Positions 6,196 to 10,836 of a DNA stretch of 10,836 nucleotides are shown in pieces. Below the pieces are notes generated by a model, which was given only the letters and a program-made list of their open reading frames with translations, was not told the origin of the DNA and did no database searches. The stretch spans positions 1 through 10,836 of the forward strand of contig JAGQVC010000022.1 in assembly GCA_020438185.1 (NCBI GenBank), written 5' to 3'. Each line of letters opens with the position of its first letter. Within the stretch, counting starts at the first letter, position 1. Source of the DNA: Bacteroidota bacterium (GTDB lineage: Bacteria > Bacteroidota > Bacteroidia > M30B66). The translations under genes and the position numbers were made by a program.

Positions 6196-6758
6196 TTGAC
6201 TGGATTAAAGAACCGTGGCCCTGGTATGTGAGTGGACCACTCATTGGTTTGAGCATTCCTTTTCTTCTGATTGTGGGGAATAAAATGCTTGGAATTTCTT
6301 CATCGCTCAGGCACACCTGTGCCGCAATTTTACCTGCCGGCATTCCATTCTTAAAATACAACTGGAAAGCTGAAACATGGAATCTTATTTTCGCATTGGG
6401 AATACTTATCGGAGGCTTTGTTGGGGGTAATTTATTAAATAATGGAGAACCAATAAAAATATCAGAAAAGGCAAAAACTGATATTCAGAAATTAGGCATT
6501 AATAATTTTGAAGGACTGGTTCCGGAAGAATTATTTAATTGGGAAACGGTTTTCTCCTTAAAAGGGCTACTAATTCTTGTGCTGGGTGGCTTTTTGATAG
6601 GGTTTGGAAGCCGATATGCCGGCGGATGTACTTCCGGTCATGCGATTATGGGATTATCAAGTTTACAGTGGCCTTCGCTGATTGCAGTTATTTTCTTTTT
6701 TATCGGAGGCTTATTAATGACTCACTTTATTGCGCCCTTAATTTATTCGCTGTTTTAA
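6192..6758 (+). CDS. YeeE/YedE-family sulfur transporter, N-terminal half-protein
   Basis: 188 aa, inner membrane. Hydrophobic segments are seen at about residues 11-29, 65-80, 122-138 and 160-183. The family signature is the GGC146TSGH motif, in a membrane segment; equivalent cysteines in YeeE/TsuA-type proteins are proposed to pass thiosulfate through the membrane. A second Cys is at the HTC position in the first third. Full-length YeeE proteins carry both halves in one chain of roughly 330-400 aa. Here the second half is a separate gene starting one base after this stop, a split arrangement also known from other sulfur-oxidation gene clusters. It begins within the stop of the stress-protein gene (ATGA). 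Likely cargo is thiosulfate or another sulfur anion. Confidence 0.88.
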   Translation: MIDWIKEPWPWYVSGPLIGLSIPFLLIVGNKMLGISSSLRHTCAAILPAGIPFLKYNWKAETWNLIFALGILIGGFVGGNLLNNGEPIKISEKAKTDIQKLGINNFEGLVPEELFNWETVFSLKGLLILVLGGFLIGFGSRYAGGCTSGHAIMGLSSLQWPSLIAVIFFFIGGLLMTHFIAPLIYSLF

Positions 6759-6759
6759 T

Positions 6760-7170
6760 ATGAAATATCTGACCTATTTATTTGCAGGAACCATGTTCGG
6801 AATTATCCTCACTAAAAGTGAGGCAGTGAGCTGGTTCCGGATTCAGGAAATGTTTCGCTTTGAAAGTTTTCATATGTATGGAATAATCTTATCAGCAATA
6901 CTGGTTGGAATGATTTCCCTTTTTATTCTAAAAAAATCCGGAATAAAAGCACTCAATGGGGAGGAGATAATTGTACCTGACAAGAAATTCAATAAAGGAG
7001 CGATTTATGGCGGATTAATTTTCGGCATGGGCTGGGCCTTGTCCGGTGCCTGCCCGGGTCCTTTATATGCTTTGCTAGGATCAGGTGTTATGCCTGTATT
7101 TGTTGTCATTTTGAGTGCACTGGCAGGCACCTGGGTCTACAGTTTCTTCAGACCTCGTCTTCCTCACTAA
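6760..7170 (+). CDS. YeeE/YedE second half-protein (DUF6691-like)
   Basis: 136 aa, inner membrane, with segments at about residues 3-18, 40-58, 84-103 and 112-130. It carries the hallmark stretch after the first segment (KSEAVSWFRIQEMFRF, then SFHMYG) and the membrane motif SGAC98PGP, counterpart of the GGCTSGH motif in the preceding gene. The two products presumably assemble into one transporter with two essential cysteines. It starts one base after the preceding stop, so it is translationally coupled. It is complete and not a frameshift product: both halves have intact N-termini and separate starts. Confidence 0.88.
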   Translation: MKYLTYLFAGTMFGIILTKSEAVSWFRIQEMFRFESFHMYGIILSAILVGMISLFILKKSGIKALNGEEIIVPDKKFNKGAIYGGLIFGMGWALSGACPGPLYALLGSGVMPVFVVILSALAGTWVYSFFRPRLPH

Positions 7171-7183
7171 TAAACCTTTAATT

Positions 7184-7564
7184 ATGAAACTCAATTTAAT
7201 TTCCGGTATAATTCTTTTCATCACTGTTGTGGCATCCTGTTCTGCACAAACTCAACGATTAAACCCAGATGAATTTGAAAAAAAGTCAGCTAATGAACAA
7301 ACGATAATAGTTGATATCAGAACTCCCCAGGAATTTGCTGCGGGGCATTTAAAAAATGCAATCAATATTAATTTTTATTCGCCTGATTTCGTTAGTTCTA
7401 TTGAGAAAGCCGGAAAGAATAAAAATGTATTAATCTATTGTGCATCTGGCAACCGGAGTGGACAGGCTTTGCAAAAACTTAAGAATAATTCCTTTAATTC
7501 ACTGGCGGACTTACAGGGAGGAATTTCCGCTTGGAATGCGGCGGGAAAGCAAATCTTAAGATAA
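7184..7564 (+). CDS. Rhodanese-domain lipoprotein (periplasmic sulfurtransferase)
   Basis: 126 aa from ATG 7184. A signal sequence (residues 1-18, hydrophobic SGIILFITVV) ends in the lipobox V-A-S-C19, so the mature protein should be anchored by Cys19 and face the periplasm. The rhodanese domain has VDIRTPQEF at 43-51, GHLKNAININ, and active-site Cys86 in the loop CASGNR (86-91). A start at 7115 would add 23 residues, mask the signal peptide and overlap the previous gene by 56 bases, so it is rejected. Placed between the transporter halves and a periplasmic thiosulfate-oxidising cytochrome, it likely moves sulfane sulfur outside the cytoplasm, complementing the two cytosolic rhodaneses. Confidence 0.9.
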   Translation: MKLNLISGIILFITVVASCSAQTQRLNPDEFEKKSANEQTIIVDIRTPQEFAAGHLKNAININFYSPDFVSSIEKAGKNKNVLIYCASGNRSGQALQKLKNNSFNSLADLQGGISAWNAAGKQILR

Positions 7565-7574
7565 ATTAATTTGT

Positions 7575-8564
7575 ATGAACAGAATAATTCTGATAATCGT
7601 AGGACTTATTACTGTATCTCTGCTTTGGCTTTCCCTGAATTATCTGGATTCGCGAGATGGGAATGTCACTCAAAATCAGAATACTGACACTGCTTACTGG
7701 TACGCACCTCATGTATCGGCTTTAGACAGTAATTTGAATAAACAGTTGATTTTAAAGGGAAGAGATATTATTATGCACACTTCGGCATATTTTGGACCCA
7801 ACGGAAGTATTTCACAAACCACCAATGGTCTGAATTGCCAGAATTGCCACCTGGAAGCAGGTACTGTAATGTGGGGTAATAATTATTCTGCAGTAGCATC
7901 TACCTACCCTAAGAAAAGAGCCCGCAGCGGTCAAATGGAAGATATTCCCAAAAGGATAAACGACTGTTTTGAGCGTTCTCTGAACGGAAAAACACTAAAT
8001 CCTGACAGTGATGAAATGCAGGCAATAGTTGCTAATATGAACTGGATAGGACAGGGAATCCCAAAAGGTAAAAAGCCTACAGGTGCAGGTATTAAAAAAC
8101 CTGAATTTTTGGAAAGAGCTGCAGACCCGATTCATGGGGAGCAAGTTTATTCAGAAAAATGCATGTCCTGTCATATGGCTGATGGACAAGGTGTTCTAAA
8201 AGCTGACAATAAAGAATATCAGTATCCCCCACTTTGGGGTGAACACAGTTATAATACTGGCGCCGGCTTATACAGAATGTCAAATTTTGCCGGTTACGTA
8301 AAAGCGAATATGCCATTCGGAACTTCGTTTGCTTTTCCTGTTTTGAGTGATGAAGAAGCATGGGATGTTGCAGCTTATGTTAATTCCAGGCCAAGGCCTG
8401 AAAAAGACTTAAGCAATGACTGGCCGGATATTTCTAAAAAGCCAATAGATCATCCATTTGGTCCTTATGCAGACCCATTCCCTGAATCTCAGCATAAATA
8501 TGGTCCTTATAAACCAATTGATGACTGGAAAAAATCACATAACAATCAAACCGCTTTAAAATAA
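7575..8564 (+). CDS. tsdA: TsdA-like di-heme c-type cytochrome (thiosulfate dehydrogenase / tetrathionate reductase)
   Basis: 329 aa. An N-terminal hydrophobic segment (about residues 3-21) may be a signal anchor rather than a cleaved peptide, leaving the protein on the periplasmic side. The catalytic domain has heme motif C88-Q-N-C-H92 in the context NGLNCQNCHLEAGT and Cys131 in RINDCFERSLNG. That Cys corresponds to the axial heme Cys of Allochromatium TsdA (Cys96), the diagnostic feature of this enzyme. The second heme is C196-M-S-C-H200, in a typical class I cytochrome domain, with M246 (NMPFG) a candidate distal ligand. The family couples two thiosulfate into tetrathionate with release of two electrons, reversibly in some members. 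The direction here is unknown. It is ten bases after the rhodanese lipoprotein and six before the DsrE gene. Confidence 0.88.
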   Translation: MNRIILIIVGLITVSLLWLSLNYLDSRDGNVTQNQNTDTAYWYAPHVSALDSNLNKQLILKGRDIIMHTSAYFGPNGSISQTTNGLNCQNCHLEAGTVMWGNNYSAVASTYPKKRARSGQMEDIPKRINDCFERSLNGKTLNPDSDEMQAIVANMNWIGQGIPKGKKPTGAGIKKPEFLERAADPIHGEQVYSEKCMSCHMADGQGVLKADNKEYQYPPLWGEHSYNTGAGLYRMSNFAGYVKANMPFGTSFAFPVLSDEEAWDVAAYVNSRPRPEKDLSNDWPDISKKPIDHPFGPYADPFPESQHKYGPYKPIDDWKKSHNNQTALK

Positions 8565-8570
8565 TTAGCG

Positions 8571-8993
8571 ATGAAAAATTTTCTTCTGGTATTACTTTTA
8601 TTTCCAGCTGTATTGTTTGGACAAAAAGCTGACCCCTCCGTATATCCTCATAAGATTGTTATGCAATTAACAAGTAGTGATCCCGAGGTTCACAAAGGAC
8701 TCATGAAACAAATTTCGAACCTTACACAAGGCTGGAAAGATTCGGTTTTTATAGAGGTTGTTTGTCACGGTCCGGGTATCCAGATGCTGATGTCAGGCAA
8801 AAGCACTCAAGCTGAATCCATTAAGAAGTATCATGGTTCAACAGTACGTTTTGTTGCTTGCGAAAACACGTTAAAAGCTAAACAAATCCCAGTTGAAGAG
8901 ATAATTCCGGGACTTGATTTCGTAATGATGGGAATTGCTGAAATTGTCATGAAGCAGGAACAAGGCTGGTCTTACATTAAAGCAGGATATTAA
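8571..8993 (+). CDS. Exported DsrE-family protein
   Basis: 140 aa. A signal peptide (about residues 1-17, KNFLLVLLLFPAVLFG, cleaved near GQ) makes it periplasmic, unlike the cytosolic DsrEFH proteins. The DsrE-like alpha/beta fold is shown by HKIVMQLTSSDP, then VEVVCHGPGI-type and FVACENTLKA strands. It contains Cys65 (VCHG) and Cys97 (ACENT). Cys97 sits where DsrE-like proteins carry their persulfide-bearing Cys. The C-terminal IVMKQEQGWSYIKAGY segment is typical of exported members. A role as periplasmic sulfane-sulfur carrier for the TsdA-like enzyme or the rhodanese lipoprotein is inferred from the context. It is the last gene of the tight cluster; 50 bases separate it from the porin gene. 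Confidence 0.87.
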   Translation: MKNFLLVLLLFPAVLFGQKADPSVYPHKIVMQLTSSDPEVHKGLMKQISNLTQGWKDSVFIEVVCHGPGIQMLMSGKSTQAESIKKYHGSTVRFVACENTLKAKQIPVEEIIPGLDFVMMGIAEIVMKQEQGWSYIKAGY

Positions 8994-9043
8994 ATCAGAA
9001 AATTACCTGAAAAGAAGCGGATTCATAATTTGCCGAATAATAA

Positions 9044-10540
9044 ATGAACCGATTGCCATTTTTCATCGACCAGTCCTGCGCTGCAACAAAAGCATCAATT
9101 ATTTATAAAAAAATCAGATTTATTCTGATCCTTATTGCAGGTTTTTTTTCAGCGTCTATTCAAGCTCAGCAGGAAGATAATCACGTAATTCCAGCAACAT
9201 CAGAAAAATCTGAATTTCATTCAGACTCAAATCATACGTATAAAAATGTTGCTGACTTTTTTCGAAAAGGAGAATTTGAAGGGCATGGCAGATATTTTTT
9301 CATGGCAACTGATAATTCGCATGGATTAACAGATTCACATGCACATGCATTTGGGATGGGCATTGGTTACAGTTCCCCACAATTCTATGGTTTTACAATT
9401 ACCATGAGTGGTTTTTTTATTTACAATCTGAATTCAAGTAATCTGGCTGCCAAAGATCCAATAACCGGACAAAGAAACAGATATGAAATTGGTCTTTTTG
9501 ATGTGCAGAACCCCCACAATCACCACGATTTGGACCGACTTGAGGATTTAAATATTCAATACAAATACAAAGGGCTCAAACTCAAGTTTGGGAAGCAACA
9601 TATAAATTCAGTATTTATAAATCCACAGGATGGAAGAATGCGCCCAACTCTTGTTGAAGGAATAACAGGTACATTCAGTTCGGGCAATCATTTAAAATTT
9701 CATGGAGGATGGCTTTACGGGGCCTCTCCTAGAAGCACGGTTAAGTGGTTTCAGATCGGTAATTCAGTCGGTATTTATCCCGAAGGACTGTCAGCAGATG
9801 GCTCACCTTCGCAATATTCACAGCAGGTTAAAAGCAAATGGCTTCATTATGCAGGAATAGAATACAAGCCAGTGAAAAGCGTACGATTGTTTCTTTGGAA
9901 TCAGTATTTTGAAAATGTGAACAATACAATGATGTTTCAGCCTGAATGGACGATTAAAGCTGAAAAAACTGAATTATTTCTGGGTGCACAATACATCAGG
10001 CAGAATACTCTTGGGGATGGCGGTAACAGAGAAGCATCGCTACGTTATGCTGAAAAAGGAAGCTACGTAGATATATTTGGAGGAAGGCTTGAATATAGAA
10101 AACCCAATCGCTGGGCTATTCAATTAAATTATACAAATATTGGAAGTACCGGTCGGTTTCTGATGCCTCGCGAATGGGGCAGGGATCCTTTTTTCACATT
10201 TATGCCACGCGAACGAAACGAGGGTTACGGAGATATTAAAGCAATCAATCTGGTTTTATCTGCCCAACACAAGAAATTGCCATTATTTGCAAGAGTGGGA
10301 GCCGGGAGATACGATTTACCTGACCCTAAAAATGCCTCACTAAATAAATATGGGTTCCCTTCGTATTACCACTATATAGCTGAAGTTAAATTTAAACCCA
10401 AAGGGTTTATGGAAGGACTGGAACTGATGCTGTTAACGGTTTATAAAAAAGGATTAGGAGAAACCGGCGGCAACCTGAAATATGTTTATAATAAAGTTGA
10501 TCTATTCAATTACAATCTTATTGTACAATATTCCTTCTAA
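9044..10540 (+). CDS. OprD-like outer-membrane porin
   Basis: 498 aa. A signal peptide ends at the AQA-type site near residue 41 (FILILIAGFFSASIQAQ), after an unusually long polar N-region of about 23 residues. No later Met is available, so the ATG at 9044 is kept. The mature protein starts with a helix-like NVADFFRKGEFEGHGRYFF segment, characteristic of OprD-family porins, followed by alternating beta-strand patterns to the end, closing in Y-S-F as outer-membrane barrels do. Histidine-rich stretches are visible (residues about 93-101 SHGLTDSHAHAF and about 157-163 NPHNHHDLD). OprD porins pass small anions or amino acids. Here the cargo might be thiosulfate, tetrathionate or an organic sulfur compound. 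It probably shares the operon but could have its own promoter in the preceding 50 bases. Confidence 0.82.
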   Translation: MNRLPFFIDQSCAATKASIIYKKIRFILILIAGFFSASIQAQQEDNHVIPATSEKSEFHSDSNHTYKNVADFFRKGEFEGHGRYFFMATDNSHGLTDSHAHAFGMGIGYSSPQFYGFTITMSGFFIYNLNSSNLAAKDPITGQRNRYEIGLFDVQNPHNHHDLDRLEDLNIQYKYKGLKLKFGKQHINSVFINPQDGRMRPTLVEGITGTFSSGNHLKFHGGWLYGASPRSTVKWFQIGNSVGIYPEGLSADGSPSQYSQQVKSKWLHYAGIEYKPVKSVRLFLWNQYFENVNNTMMFQPEWTIKAEKTELFLGAQYIRQNTLGDGGNREASLRYAEKGSYVDIFGGRLEYRKPNRWAIQLNYTNIGSTGRFLMPREWGRDPFFTFMPRERNEGYGDIKAINLVLSAQHKKLPLFARVGAGRYDLPDPKNASLNKYGFPSYYHYIAEVKFKPKGFMEGLELMLLTVYKKGLGETGGNLKYVYNKVDLFNYNLIVQYSF

Positions 10541-10580
10541 ATGAATTTTATCTTCTGATCAATAATCAAAGGTCATTTAT

Positions 10581-10596
10581 TTCGCAAACATGCGAA
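10581..10596. repeat. Short perfect inverted repeat in the 3' gap after the porin gene
   Basis: TTCGCA-AACA-TGCGAA forms a 6-bp perfect stem with a 4-base loop, 41 bases after the porin stop. No T-run follows, so it is not an intrinsic terminator alone. It may be part of the operon 3' end, or a small protein-binding palindrome for the downstream gene. Confidence 0.4.
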
Positions 10597-10605
10597 GATT
10601 CATTT

Positions 10606-10626
10606 ATCCTGCAGAAGGATTCTTTT
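10606..10626 (+). terminator. Weak terminator candidate after the porin gene
   Basis: ATCCT (10606-10610) can pair with AGGAT (10616-10620) around GCAGA, followed by TCTTTT. The stem is only five base pairs and AT-containing, so this is a marginal candidate for termination of the sulfur operon. No stronger structure was found in the 162-base gap. Confidence 0.3.
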
Positions 10627-10702
10627 AAAGCTAAATATTAAGCAGGTCCCGGAAGCCCCGAATTCTCTTTTTTATTATTCTTGTTGATTTAACAGAATAC
10701 AT

Positions 10703-10836
10703 ATGAAAAAGAAGTTGATTTTGCCCATGTCACTAATGATGATTGTTACGCTTTCATCCTGCACTAAAGATTATGAATGCAATTGCGTTGATAACACCGG
10801 TATTGAGCCATTATTACCTCCTACATCCACAAGTTA
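10703..10836 (+). CDS. Start of a small lipoprotein gene (partial, runs off the right edge)
   Basis: 44 complete codons are visible. The product begins with a basic N-region (MKKK), a hydrophobic core and lipobox T16-L-S-S-C20, giving a predicted lipoprotein. The mature part starts CTKDYECNC, with two close cysteines (C26, C28), then a Pro/Thr/Ser-rich stretch. Short lipoproteins beginning C-x-K-D-Y-x-C-x-C are common in Bacteroidota and have no assigned function. It is 162 bases beyond the porin stop, so it is probably the first gene of another unit. No clear -7 element was found upstream. Confidence 0.75.
   Translation, partial: MKKKLILPMSLMMIVTLSSCTKDYECNCVDNTGIEPLLPPTSTS

Noticed and set aside
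6229..6243. Perfect inverted repeat TGAGTGG-A-CCACTCA
   Set aside because: It is inside the coding sequence of the YeeE-like gene (codons for V-S-G-P-L) with no promoter context or matching copy; taken as chance.
6192..7170. Frameshifted single YeeE/YedE gene
   Set aside because: Both halves have their own start, complete membrane segments and typical half-length; the split form is a known arrangement, so no sequencing error or pseudogene is needed.
7115..7183. Upstream ATG for the rhodanese lipoprotein
   Set aside because: It would overlap the transporter gene by 56 bases and bury the lipoprotein signal sequence; ATG 7184 places a proper signal at the N-terminus.
8994..9043. Separate promoter for the porin gene
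   Set aside because: ATAATTTG at 9026-9033 only loosely resembles TAnnTTTG, with no operator palindrome or -33 box; too weak to call.

Overview
The window looks like chromosomal DNA from a Bacteroidota (Flavobacteriia/Sphingobacteriia-like) organism. It is AT-rich. Starts are preceded by A/T-rich leaders with no clear Shine-Dalgarno sequence. It encodes several lipoproteins with a Cys lipobox. Its two best promoters carry a -7 element close to the Bacteroidota consensus TAnnTTTG. All 15 supported coding regions are on the + strand, and the longest non-coding gap is 162 bases. No RNA gene, mobile element or CRISPR array was seen.

Region 1 (2-2024) is a three-gene cassette coupled by one-base TAATG overlaps: the 3' end of a gene entering from the left edge, a di-heme MauG/cytochrome c peroxidase-like lipoprotein (76-1107), and an outer-membrane barrel protein with an N-terminal CDICGC motif (1107-2024). 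The order resembles MbnP-MbnH-type copper-associated loci, although the MbnP identity of the left fragment is only inferred from 24 residues.

Region 2 (about 2082-10540) is a sulfur-handling locus. A TauE/SafE exporter (2143-2961) is followed by a persulfide dioxygenase fused to two rhodanese domains (3043-4458), two tandem single-domain rhodaneses (4560-4847, 4851-5156), a small DUF6132-like membrane protein (5166-5354), a tandem universal stress protein (5347-6195), a YeeE/YedE-type transporter split into two half-proteins (6192-6758, 6760-7170), a rhodanese lipoprotein (7184-7564), a TsdA-like di-heme thiosulfate dehydrogenase (7575-8564), an exported DsrE-family protein (8571-8993) and an OprD-like porin (9044-10540). 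Genes from 4560 to 8993 are spaced by at most 13 bases or overlap, so they are almost certainly one operon.

The exporter and the dioxygenase fusion each have their own upstream control region with the same design: a perfect TGTGA-N6-TCACA palindrome, exactly 21 bases, then GAnnTTTG, then a similar ATAA-ATT segment. This predicts that one Crp/Fnr-family activator, not encoded here, drives both. 

A working model, which is inference: the cytosolic dioxygenase oxidises low-molecular-weight persulfides to sulfite, rhodaneses shuttle sulfane sulfur and make thiosulfate, the TauE and YeeE/YedE proteins move sulfite and thiosulfate across the inner membrane, and the periplasmic TsdA-like cytochrome, DsrE protein and rhodanese lipoprotein handle thiosulfate/tetrathionate or sulfane sulfur outside. 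The porin gives access through the outer membrane. At the right edge a new lipoprotein gene begins (10703).
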